Below, piece after piece: positions 12,599 through 21,783 of a DNA stretch of 64,000 nt (the stretch's first letter is position 1; each line of letters opens with the position of its first letter). The translations under genes and the position numbers were made by a program. Origin of the DNA: Rhinopithecus roxellana (taxonomy: Eukaryota; Chordata; Mammalia; Primates; Cercopithecidae); NCBI RefSeq assembly GCF_007565055.1, contig NC_044551.1:91790089-91854088 (forward strand), read 5' to 3'. Below the pieces are notes generated by a model. It saw nothing but the letters and a program-made list of their open reading frames with translations, ran no database searches and was not told the origin of the DNA.

Positions 12599-13135
12599 CA
12601 ATCCCATTACTGGGTATATACCCAAAGGATTATAAATCATGCTACTATAAAGATACATGCACACATTTGTTTATTGTGGCATTATTCACAATAGCAGACT
12701 TGGAACCAACCCAAATGCCCATCAATGATAGACTGGATAAAGAAAATGTGGCACATATACACCATGGAATACTATGTAGCCATAAAAAAAGAATGAGTTC
12801 ATGTCCTTTGCAGGGACATGGATGAAGCTGGAAACCATTATTTTCAGCAAACTAACACAAGAACAGAAAACCAAACACTGCATGTTCTCACTCATAAGTG
12901 GGAGTTGAACAATGAGAACACATGGACACAGGGAGGGGAACATCACACACTGGGGGCCTGTCGGTGGGTGGGAGGCTAGGGGAAGGATAGCATTAGGAGA
13001 AATACCTAATGTAGATGACGGGTTGATTGGTGCAGTAAACCACCATGGCACATGTATAACTATGTAACAAACCTGCACGTTCTGCATATGTACCCCAGAA
13101 ATTAAAGTATAAGAAAACAAAAAGAATGTATAGTC

Positions 13136-13602
13136 AATTATAGTTTTTAAAATAACCACTAAAAAAATGGAAATATAATCCACGGATTTCAAAATAACAG
13201 AAAGGTTCAAGGAAAACTATAGAAAACTTTATCGATTCAATAGAAAAAGGAAAGTAGCAAGAAAATGGGAAAATGAACAGAAAACAGAAGACAATATGGT
13301 AGTAATAAGTCCAAACATGTCAGTAATAACAAATAATGTAAATAATGTGCAGTCACTTCTCAAGAAAAAGACTCATAGTTTAGATTTTTAAAAATTTAAC
13401 TTAACCTACCTAAAGGTAGGATTGACAGCAAATTAGAGTGTTTAGCAGTGGTTTCTGTGATGCCTGAAGCTACACCCATTCTTCTTCTTAAATTACCTAG
13501 AATGGCAAAGACCAACAAGTGGCATGTGGCCCTTCCTCAATACATAGTAAGAGCAGAGATGCTGATACCCCAAGAAACAAGAGTTTAAAGGCCAAAAAAG
13601 TC
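13136..13602. other. Unclassified interval
   Basis: AT-rich single-copy-looking sequence between the L1 and the Alu pair. Nothing recognised. Confidence 0.35.
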
Positions 13603-13903
13603 ATTTATTTATTTATTTATTTACGATGGAGTTTCACTCTTGTCGCCCAGGCTGCAGTGCAATGGCACAGTCTCAGCTCACAGAAATATCTACCTCCCAG
13701 GTTCAAGCAATTCTCCTGCCTCAGCCTCCCAAGTAGCTGGGATTACAGGCACCCGCCACCATGCCCAGCTAATTTTTGTATTTTTAGTAGAGATGGGGTT
13801 TCACCAGGTTGGACAGGCTGGTCTACTCCTGACCCCAGGTGATCCTCCCACCTCGGCCTCCCAAAGTGTTAAGATTACAGGCATGAGCCACTGCGCCCGG
13901 CCC
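13603..13903 (-). mobile_element. AluS, reverse
   Basis: Reverse-complement Alu: 'gagtttcactcttgtcgccc' through 'gagccactgcgcccggcc'. Its A-tail, seen as T on the plus strand, has become a (TTTA)n microsatellite at 13603-13624. It directly abuts a second reverse Alu. Confidence 0.95.
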
Positions 13904-14207
13904 CCTTTTTAATTTATTTATTTATTTTTTTAAGACTGAGTCTCACTCTATTGCTGAGGCTGGAGTGCAGTGGCGCAATCTCGGCTCACTGCAACCTCCA
14001 CCTCTGAGGTTCAAGCAATTCTCGTGCCTCAGCCTCCCAAATAGCTAGGATTACAGGCACCCAGCACCATGTCCCGCTGATTTTTGTATTTTTAGTAGAA
14101 ATGGGGTTTCACCGCGTTGGCAAGGCTAGTCTCAAACTCCTAAGCTGAAGTGATCCACTCATCTCAGCTTCCCAAAGTGCAGGGATTATAGTCATGAGCC
14201 ATTGCTT
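13904..14207 (-). mobile_element. Alu, reverse, tandem with previous
   Basis: Second reverse Alu ('tgagtctcactctattgctg' to 'gtcatgagccattgc') in the same orientation. It lacks the last few 5'-terminal bases. Its tail is also a (TTTA)n tract at 13911-13930. The pair most likely arose by insertion of one Alu into or beside the tail of the other. Confidence 0.92.
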
Positions 14208-14431
14208 ATTTTTTAAAAGAAAACAGACTCGAAAACATACATTATCTGAAGTAGAAGGATTATTTAAAAAGATACAAAAACTTAAAATAGACGTAAGTCA
14301 ATAAAAGTAAGCAATGGGGAAAAGACTTCCTATTCAACAAATGGTGAATGGTGCTGGGATAACTGGCTATCTATATGCAGAAGAATGAAACTGGACCCCT
14401 ACCTATCACCATACACAAAAGTTAACTCACA

Positions 14432-14728
14432 GGCCGGGCGCAGGGCTCACAACTGTAATCCCAGCACTTTGGGAGGCCAAGGCAGGTGGATCATCTGAGG
14501 TCAGGAGTTTGAGACCAGCCTGGGCAACGTGGTTAAACCCTGTCTTTACTAAAAATACAAAATTAGCCAGGTGTGGTGGCACATGCCTGTGATCCCAGCT
14601 ATTTGGGAGGCTGAGGCAGGAGAATCACTTGAACCTGGGAGGCAGAAGTTGCAGTGAGCTGAGACTGTGCCACTGCACTCCAGCCTGGGCAATGGAGTGA
14701 GACTCTGTCTCAAAAAAAAAAAAAAGAA
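14432..14728 (+). mobile_element. AluS-like insertion in L1
   Basis: 'ggccgggcgcagggctcac' to an A-rich tail. The duplicated L1 target 'ttaactca' lies on both sides (about 14422-14429 and 14734-14741), so the host L1 sequence is cleanly interrupted. Confidence 0.93.
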
Positions 14729-14755
14729 AAAAAAATTAACTCAAGACAGATTAAA

Positions 14756-15060
14756 GGCTGGGTGCAGTGGCTCATGCTTATAATCCCAACACTTTGGAAG
14801 ACTGAGGTGGGTGGATCACTTGAGTCTGGAAGTTCAAGACTGGCCAGGCAACATGGCAAGACCCCATCTCTACAAAAAGTATAAAAATTAGCCAGCCATG
14901 GTGGCATGTGCCTGTAGTCCCAGCTACTCATGAGGCTGAGGTGGGAGGATCCCTTAAGCCAGGGATGCAAAGGTTGCAGTAAGCCAAGATCGTGCTACTG
15001 CACTTCAGCCTGGGTGACAGAGCGAGACTCTGTCTCAAAAAAAAAAAAAAAAAAAAAAAG
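14756..15060 (+). mobile_element. AluJ insertion in L1
   Basis: 'ggctgggtgcagtggctcat' with AluJ-like bases ('gcaagaccccatctctaca'), ending in about 22 A. It follows the first Alu after only 15-20 bp of L1. L1 text resumes at 15061 ('attaaagtcttaaatg'). Confidence 0.92.
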
Positions 15061-15989
15061 ATAAATTAAAGTCTTAAATGTAAGGCCTCAAACTATAAAA
15101 ATCTAGAAGAAACTCTAATATCATAATACTCTTCTCAATATTGGCCTTGGCAAAGAATTTATGGCTAAGTCCTCAAAAGCAATTGCAACAAAAACAAAAA
15201 TTGACAAATGAGACCTAATTATACTAAAGAACTTCTGAACAGCAAGAGAAACTATCAACAGAGTAAACAGCCTGCAGAATGGGAGAAAATATTCCCAAAC
15301 TATGCCTCCAACAAGTTCTAATATCCAGAATCTATAAGAAACTTCAATCAACAGCAAAAAATAAATAACCCCATTAAAAAGTGGACAAAGGATATGAACA
15401 TAACAGACACTTCTCAAGGGAAGACATACGAAGGTCAACAAACATGAAAAAAAATGTTCACCAACACTAATCATCAGAGACATTCAAATCAAAACCACAG
15501 TGAAATATCATGTCACACCAGTCAGAATGGCTTTTGTTAAAAAGTCAAAAAATAGCAGGTGTTCACGAGGCTACAGAGAAAAGGGAATGCTTATACACTA
15601 TTGGTGGGAATATAAATTAGTTCAGCCACTGTCGAGAGCAGTGTGGAGCTTTCTCAAAGAACTGAAAGTTAAACTACCATTTGACCCAGCAATCTCACTA
15701 CTGATTCTTTACCGAAAAGAAAATAAATTGTTCCACCAAAAAGACGCATATACTCATATGTTCACAGCAGCACTATTCACAGTAGCAAAGACGTAGAATC
15801 AACCCAGGTGCCCATCAACAGTAGGCTGCATAAAGAAAAGATGGTACACATGTACCATGGAATATTACACAGTCATAAAAAAGAATGAGATCATGTCCTT
15901 TGCAGTAACATGAATGCAGCTGGAAACCATTATCTTAAGTAAACTAACACAGAAACAGAAAATCAACTACTATATGCTCTCACTTCTAA

Positions 15990-16391
15990 GTGGGAGCTAA
16001 ACACTGGCCATTCATGAATATAAAGATGCCAATAGACACTGGAGACTACTTGAACAGGGAGAGAGGGAGAAGGCAAGGGTTGAAAAACTACTGGGTACAA
16101 ACCTACAAAGAACTCAAACAAATTTACAAGAAAAAAACAAACAAAAAAACAAACAACCCCATCAAAAAGTGGGCAAAGGATATGAACAGACACTTCTCAA
16201 AAGAAAACATTTATACAGCCAACAGACACATGAAAAAATGCTCATCATCACTGGCCATCAGAGAAACGCAAATCAAAACCACAATGAGATACCACCTCAC
16301 ATCAGTTAGAATGGCAATCATTAAAAAGTCAGGAAACAACAGGTGCTGGAGAGGATGTGGAGAAATAGGAACACTTTTACACTGTTGGTGA
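15990..16391 (+). pseudogene. L1 frame reading from old into young L1
   Basis: 133 codons. The first ~34 are 3' UTR of the older L1, and the rest is the in-frame C-terminal ORF2 of the inserted L1, including NNRCWRGCGEIGTLLHCW. The frame stops where a conserved Trp codon became TGA. The distal part resumes at 16413-16688. It is a chance fusion. Confidence 0.7.
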
Positions 16392-17012
16392 GACTGTAAA
16401 CTAGTTCAACCATTGTGGAAAACAGTATGGCGATTCCTCAAGGATCTAGAACTAGAAATACCATTTGACCCAGCCATCCCATTACTGGGTATATACCCAA
16501 AGGATTATAAATCATGCTGCTATAAAGACACATGCACACGTATGTTTATTGCGGCACTATTCACAATAGCAAAGACTTGGAATCAACCCAAATGTCCATC
16601 AGTGACAGACTGGATTAAGAAAATGTGGCATATATACACCATGGAATACTATGTAGCCATAAAAAGGATGAGTTCGTGTCCTTTGTAGGGTCATGGATGA
16701 AGCTGGAAACCATCATTCTCAGCAAACTCTCACAAGAACAGAAAACCAAACACCACATGTTCTCACTCATAGGTGGGAATTGAACAATGAGAACACATGG
16801 ACACAGGAAGGGGAACAGCACACACTGGGGCCTATTGTGGGGTGGGGTGAGGGGGGAGGGATAGCACTAGGAGATATACCTAATGTAAATGACGAGTTAA
16901 TGGGTGCAGCACACCAACATGGCACATGTATACATATGTAACAAACCTGCACATTGTGCACATGTACCCTAGAACTTAAAGTACAATAAAAAAAAAAAAG
17001 AAAAGAAAGAAA
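16099..17012 (+). mobile_element. Young 5'-truncated L1PA
   Basis: 914 bp from C-terminal ORF2 to the 3' end ('cctgcacattgtgcacatg', then 'gaacttaaagtacaataaa' and an A-rich tail). It is bounded by a perfect 17-bp target duplication 'gaaaaactactgggtac' at 16082-16098 and 17013-17029. It sits in the 3' UTR of an older L1 in the same orientation. ORF2 has a premature TGA for Trp at about 16389. Confidence 0.95.
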
Positions 17013-17158
17013 GAAAAACTACTGGGTACTATGCTCACTACCTGGGTGAAGGGATCAATCATACCTCAAACCCCAGCATCAAGCAATACACCCATGTACC
17101 AAACCTGCTCATGTACCCCCAAATCTAAAATAAAAGCTGAAATTACTTTTTTAAAAAA

Positions 17159-17696
17159 AGAAAGAAGATTTGGGGAAAAAAAGAATAAAGTTTTCCATAT
17201 GGAAAAATATATAGAAGTCAATTTTCTTCCTCATGCTGTACACAGTAATAAATTTTGGGTGGATTAAATATCTAGCTGCAAAAAGCAGGAAATGTTTCGC
17301 CCAAGGAAAATTTCTAAAGTCTATGTAGGCAGTTGCCTGCTCACACTAGAGTGTATGTCAACAATTCAGAATTACTTTTTTGAACATCCCAATCTCTAGG
17401 TACATTTTTAACTGTAATCAAACAACTCATATACAAATATAAATCTTTGCATTTGCTTATAACCAATAGCAGAGAAAAGCTTGCATTGGTTTTGAATCAC
17501 AAAGCTCATGAATCAGAGATAGGAGGGTTAGGCTGTGTAAGGATGAAAAAGTGGTATCTGCTCCTCACCCATTACAAGCATCACAGCTGACACTCCCATA
17601 GCAAAAGGTTAACAAGAGAAAAGCATAGCAAATGTATTTAATAAAAGGTCTACATGACATGGAAAACTTTAGAAATAAAGACCCCAAGACCCAGAT
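17159..17696. other. Unclassified interval
   Basis: No named repeat between the L1 3' end and the LTR12 fragment. AT-rich. Confidence 0.35.
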
Positions 17697-17777
17697 GAGA
17701 GGTGAACCCAGCTGGACTTCTGGGTTGGGTGGGGACTTGGAGAAATGTTCGGTCTTACAAGAGGACTGTAAAATGCA

Positions 17778-17956
17778 CCAATCAGTGCTCTGTAGCTAGG
17801 ATTGTAAAATGCACCATTCAGCTCTCTGTTGCTAGCTAGAGGTTTGTAATATGGACCAATCACTGCTCTGCAAAATGGGCCAATCAGCATACTGTAAAAT
17901 GGACCAATCAGTGCTCTGTAAAATGGACCAATCAGCACTCTGTAAAATGGACCAAT
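17778..17956 (+). promoter_or_regulatory. CCAAT array in LTR12 U3
   Basis: CCAAT pentamers start at 17778, 17856, 17880, 17904, 17928 and 17952. The last five are exactly 24 bp apart, within a tandem unit of the type 'aaaatggaccaatcagcac'. A seventh box at 17813 is mutated to CCATT. CCAAT is the NF-Y core. The minus strand shows the same repeat as an 8-residue periodic frame, which is incidental. Confidence 0.85.
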
Positions 17957-17986
17957 CAGCAGGACATGGGTGGGGACAAATAAGGG

Positions 17987-18075
17987 AATAAAAGGCCACC
18001 CCAGTCAGCAGCATCAATCCGCTCAGGTCCCCTTCTATGCTGTAGAAGGTTTGTTCTTTTGGTCTTCACAATAAA
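17987..18075 (+). promoter_or_regulatory. LTR12 TATA-like box and poly(A) signal
   Basis: 'aataaaagg' at 17987-17995 sits about 30 bp after the last CCAAT box and is the LTR12 TATA position. AATAAA at 18070-18075 is the LTR poly(A) signal, so U3/R/U5 order is preserved. Confidence 0.7.
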
Positions 18076-18200
18076 TCTTGCTGATGCTTACTCTTTGGGT
18101 CCACACTACCTTTAAGAGCTGTAACACTCACCACGAAAGTCTGCGGCTGCTTTCTTGACCAGGAACCCACTGGGAAGAACCATCTCTGGACACACAGGAA

Positions 18201-18659
18201 AAACCATGTGTTTCTATTCTAAGTCTGATAAAAGGAGTGGATAGCTGTGGAGAAACACAATTGGATGAAAGGGTATGACCTAATGCGAATACACTAGGTG
18301 GACGGGATGAGAACCTAACAAGGCTTGTCGAATTATTCTTGGCCTCTCCGTGTGTTGCATTCCTTCCCCTAGATATGGGACAGGACTCCTCTGTAATGAA
18401 AGTCTTGTAATCTATCTTCAGGGGAGTGACCTCTCCAGGTTTTATGACTTGCTTTGCAGGAGAGAAGTTGTAGTCTCTATGACTTACCTAGGAAAAGAGG
18501 AATTCTTAGGGAAGAGAAGGGAGAGGAAGAAAAGAGAGTGAGGGGTCAGAAGGATCTTGCTTCTGGGGCCCTCCCAATCTTTTTAAGTTCAAAGTTCTCA
18601 ACATGTCAAGATTCCATAGTTTGAGGTACCATGTTTTAAGTTCCAACAGCCATTAAGAA
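18201..18659. other. Unclassified interval
   Basis: A purine-rich patch lies at 18490-18545. No repeat or gene recognised. Confidence 0.35.
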
Positions 18660-18670
18660 CTCTGGTTCTG

Positions 18671-18962
18671 GGCCAGGCACAGTGGCTCATGCCTGCAATC
18701 CCAGCACTTTGGGAGACAGAGGCTGGCTGATCTCTTGAGGTCAGGAATTCGAAACCTGCCTGGCCAACATGGTGAATCCCCATCTCCACTAAAACTACAA
18801 AAATTAGCCAGGCATGGCAGTGCATGCCTGTAATCCCAGCTACTTGGGAGACTGAGGCATGAGAATTGCTTGAACCCAAGAGGCAGAGGCTGCAGTGAAC
18901 CAAGATCACTCCACGGCACTCCAGCCTGGGCGACAAGAGTGAGAATCTGTCCAAAAAAAACC
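18671..18962 (+). mobile_element. AluS-like
   Basis: 'ggccaggcacagtggctcat' to a short A-tail, flanked by the perfect 11-bp duplication 'ctctggttctg' (18660-18670 and 18963-18973). Confidence 0.95.
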
Positions 18963-18973
18963 CTCTGGTTCTG

Positions 18974-19178
18974 GAACCAGACAGACATATTTCAAGCCCA
19001 GTTCTGCCACTTTCAATTCATGTGATCTTGAATGAGTTGTCCAATTTCTTTAAGTCTCAGTTTCTTAATCTATAATATGGAGATAATAGCGGCTGACAGA
19101 CTAAATGAGAAAATACCCACAAAATTCACCCACAGCCCAGCGCATCCTGAACTCCTCAACAAATGTTAGTACTCATCA
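18974..19178 (+). repeat. MIR SINE
   Basis: 'cagttctgccactt', 'gtgatcttgaatgagttg', 'agtctcagtttcttaatct' and 'aatatggagataatagc' follow the MIR core and 3' region in order, ending near 'aacaaatgttagtactca'. The preceding Alu inserted at its upstream edge. Confidence 0.8.
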
Positions 19179-19451
19179 TGGAGCCATGGAAGCCAATGAA
19201 GACACGTGGTCTCAGATGTTGTCTGGGGTCCGTTGAGGAGCAGAAGCTGAACACAAGGTCTCCAGGACCCCTGGGGATGCACCTTTCTCACTTTGGGAAT
19301 GCAGGTGCCAAGAGTCCTGATTTGAAACTTGTCCCTAATTCATACAGAGGCTCCTGCACTTCAGCTGGCCACCCGGCCCTGAAGAACATCCAGCAGATGC
19401 TTGGAGCTCAGGTGTGGAGTGTGGCAGTCACCTCCTCCTGGGTCCCCACTA
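19179..19451. other. Unclassified, leads into inverted duplication
   Basis: No repeat recognised. A forward frame at 19163-19522 crosses MIR and this interval and has no support. Confidence 0.35.
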
Positions 19452-19547
19452 CTCTGTCATCTGTCCGCATCCCCCAGTCTACTCCCAGGTCAGACTTCCC
19501 AAATCACAGCTTTCATCAATGATTGCAATTCTCTACTCAAAAACCTG
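19452..19547 (+). repeat. Inverted duplication, left arm
   Basis: This ~95-bp stretch containing 'tttcatcaatgattgcaatt' reappears as its reverse complement at 20759-20852. I count about 8 mismatches by eye. It ends just before an AluJ. The family is not recognised. Confidence 0.85.
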
Positions 19548-19552
19548 TTCCA

Positions 19553-19819
19553 GGCTGGGCGCCGTGGCCTATAATCCGAATGCCTTGGGAGGCTGAGGTG
19601 GGAGGATCACATGAGGCCAGGAGTTCAAGATCAACCTGGGAAACACAGCAAAACCCCATCTCTAGAAAAGTTGTTCTTAAAAATTAGCCAGGCACAGTGG
19701 CACATGCCTGTATTCCTAGCTACTCTGGAAGCCGAGGTGGGAGGATCACTTAAGCCCAAGAGTTTGAGGTTACAGTGAGCTATGATCACACCACTGCACT
19801 CCAAACTAAGTGAGACTCT

Positions 19820-19859
<40 letters not shown>
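19553..19859 (+). mobile_element. AluJ with ~39-nt A-tail
   Basis: 'ggctgggcgccgtggcctat' to a long A-tail starting at 19821, with target duplication 'aaaacctgttcca' (5' copy to 19552, 3' copy about 19856-19867). It is diverged and AluJ-like ('gagctatgatcacaccactg'). Confidence 0.93.
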
Positions 19860-19863
<4 letters not shown>

Positions 19864-19867
19864 TTCC

Positions 19868-20228
19868 ATCTTGTCTTGTACCTGATATTGAGGGGCTTCT
19901 ATAGTATGACTCCATTTACTGAATCAATCTTATTTATTCCCCTACTTCACATCATCAAACTTCTCCTGAGACCAATTACTCTTACTCCCTGCTCTGTGAA
20001 TATGCCACCCTCACTTCTGCCTCTCAGCATTTCCCCAACCTGAAGTCCCTCCCAATCCTCTGTCTCCTCAACCTGATCTAGTAGCATAGGTACTGCTGGA
20101 ACCTATAGGCAGAATGTCTGGAATCTGTAACCTCCCGAAAGCATTAAAAAGAATGAAATCTAATGTAGAACCCTCTACTTTTCTTTAATTCATTTGTAAA
20201 ATATTAGGGTGTATATCCACCATACTCA
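19868..20228. other. Unclassified interval
   Basis: Nothing recognised downstream of the AluJ. Confidence 0.3.
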
Positions 20229-20375
20229 TCATACCAAAGCAAATCACAAATGGATCAAAAATTTAAATTTTTCAATGCACAAAAATAGTTGAAAAGAAAC
20301 ATGAGCAATTTCTCTTATACTTTCAAAGTAAGAAAATCCTTTCTAAGCATGACACAAAACTCATCGCTCTACATT
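20229..20375 (+). mobile_element. Degenerate L1M ORF2 fragment
   Basis: 'caaatcacaaatggatcaaa' followed later by 'cctttctaagcatgacac' matches the spacing of an old L1 ORF2 C-terminal stretch. It is short and heavily mutated. Confidence 0.5.
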
Positions 20376-20758
20376 CCTTGTCTGTTGTCAATTCTTTTTC
20401 ACCACCTCTCCCTCCTAAAGACTCTTCATTCAATAGAGAAGCAAGGAGGACCTTGCCCAGAACTCTCTCCCCACAGCACCCAGTGTGGTTCTGAGTTATC
20501 GTCCTCCAGGGAGAGGCACTGTGGGGGATGAGAGACAGAAGAGAGGAGACAACATTATTTTCCAGAGAGAACTAGGACCAGACACACTGGGAGATGTGAG
20601 ACTGGCGCTCCTGGCCAAGTCCTGAGAAGCACCTGCATTGCACTGCATGCAGAGATACATGGTGAAAGCTTTCTAGAGTTTCCCGGCAATGAGCATGTGG
20701 GAACCTTCCACTGCAGGGCTTCTGGTTGAGATTTTTGGTGCCACCTTCCCTGACCTTT
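20376..20758. other. Unclassified interval
   Basis: A reverse frame at 20555-20836 overlaps the right inverted arm. No gene support. Confidence 0.35.
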
Positions 20759-20852
20759 CAGGGTTTTGAGTAGAGAATTGCAATCATTGATGAAAGCTGT
20801 GATTTGGGAAGTTTGACCTGAGAGTAGACTGGCCAATGGGGACAGATGACAG
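20759..20852 (-). repeat. Inverted duplication, right arm
   Basis: Reverse complement of 19452-19547, including 'aattgcaatcattgatgaaa' and 'gacagatgacaga'. Identity falls away beyond both ends. The arms are separated by about 1.2 kb that contains the AluJ. Confidence 0.85.
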
Positions 20853-21030
20853 ATGAAGGCCTGACTTCCCCAGGTCTTTCAAGGATATGTAAGCCCTCAC
20901 TCCTTTTATTAAAACATTTAACACCATTCTATGTATAGAGTAGCTTCTATTTTCCTGACCAACCCCTGTCTGATACATTTATCTTTTGGGAATTTATCCT
21001 ATAGTACACTCACACACATATGGAATCATG

Positions 21031-21036
<6 letters not shown>

Positions 21037-21081
<45 letters not shown>
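21037..21081. repeat. Homopolymer A tract (45 nt)
   Basis: An uninterrupted A run directly upstream of the 5' end of a forward AluS, which has its own A-tail at the other side. Confidence 0.95.
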
Positions 21082-21083
<2 letters not shown>

Positions 21084-21084
21084 T

Positions 21085-21385
21085 GGCTGGACGCGGTGGC
21101 TCATGCCTGTAATCCCAGCACTTTGGGAGTCCGAGGCAGGCAGATCATCTGAGGTCAGGAGTTCACGACCAGTCTGGCCAACATGGTGAAACCTCGTCTC
21201 TACTAAAAATACAAAAACTAGCCAGGCGTGGTGGTGCATGCCTGTAATCCCAGCTACTTGGGAGGCTGAGGCAAGAAAATTGCGTGAACCCCGAGAGGCA
21301 GAGGTTGCAGTGAACCGAGATGGTGCCACTGCACGCTAGCCTGGGCAAAAGTGAGACTCCGACTCAAAAAAAAAAAAAAAAAAAA
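21085..21385 (+). mobile_element. AluS
   Basis: 'ggctggacgcggtggctcat' to an A-tail at 21366-21385. The host L1M lost about 20 bp of consensus around the insertion. Target duplication is obscured by A-runs on both sides. Confidence 0.93.
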
Positions 21386-21783
21386 CCTCATTATTTATAA
21401 TAGCAAAAGATTGGAAACAGTCTTAAAGTATATCAATGGTGGGCCATTTAAAATATCATGATGCATCCATAGGATAGTATGCTATTTGCCATTAGAAAGG
21501 TACAGCACTTCATGTAGCCATGTGGACTGATCTTCAAGGTAGGGGGAAACCCACAAAATTCAAATTAGCTTATATTATATGCCACTATTTGTACAATATG
21601 TACAGTAAACAAATGCACAGAATGCCTCCCGGAATATACATAAGAAACCAGTGACCCTGAGTGCCTTATGGGGAAAGTTATGGATTTGATGCCCAAGAGT
21701 GGGAGGTAGAGCTACGTTACTCCATACACGCTTTTTCACTCCTGAATATTCTATCAGATGGATATGTTTGCCAAAAATAAAAC

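Larger units (their letters stand above)
9986..13118 (+). mobile_element. L1PA with 5' UTR fused to ORF2
   Basis: The 5' terminus 'caagatggccgaatagg' of a primate L1PA 5' UTR is present to about 10240, then the sequence jumps into ORF2 at 'actagccagactaataaag'. The rest of the 5' UTR, ORF1 and the ORF2 endonuclease region are missing. It continues through RT and C-terminal ORF2 to the 3' UTR ('cctgcacgttctgcatatg'). Diverged target duplications end 'acgtatggtc' (to 9985) and 'atgtatagtc' (to 13135). ORF2 is broken by frameshifts, including loss of 8 bp near 11335. Confidence 0.92.
14297..17158 (+). mobile_element. Older L1 (L1PB/L1MA-like), split by three insertions
   Basis: ORF2 text starts near 14297 ('aagcaatggggaaaagac'), is interrupted by Alus at 14432 and 14756, resumes at 15061, is interrupted by a young L1 at 16099-17012, and ends with a 3' UTR near 17158 ('ctaaaataaaagctgaaatt'). 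Only C-terminal ORF2 and the 3' UTR are present, with many stops. One ORF2 piece is open at 15500-15796. Confidence 0.88.
17697..18200 (+). repeat. LTR12 (HERV9 LTR), 5'-truncated, solo
   Basis: 'ccagctggacttctgggt', then a CCAAT-repeat block, 'aggacatgggtggggac', a TATA-like 'aataaaagg', 'caataaatcttgctgatgc' and 'tttgggtccacactacc'. This order is diagnostic of LTR12. The GC-rich U3 start is missing and no internal HERV9 sequence is attached. LTR12 copies are known to act as promoters in primates; activity of this one is not shown. Confidence 0.9.
20975..21783 (+). mobile_element. L1M 3' ORF2/3' UTR, split by AluS
   Basis: 'gggaatttatcctatag' on the left, and 'ttataatagcaaaagattgg' with 'atgcatccataggatagtatg' on the right of the Alu, read as the end of an old L1 (L1ME-like). 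The right part fades near 21783. Confidence 0.75.

Noticed and set aside
17669..17938. Repeat protein on minus strand (LIGPFYR-like)
   Set aside because: An artefact of the 24-bp LTR12 CCAAT repeat being a multiple of three.
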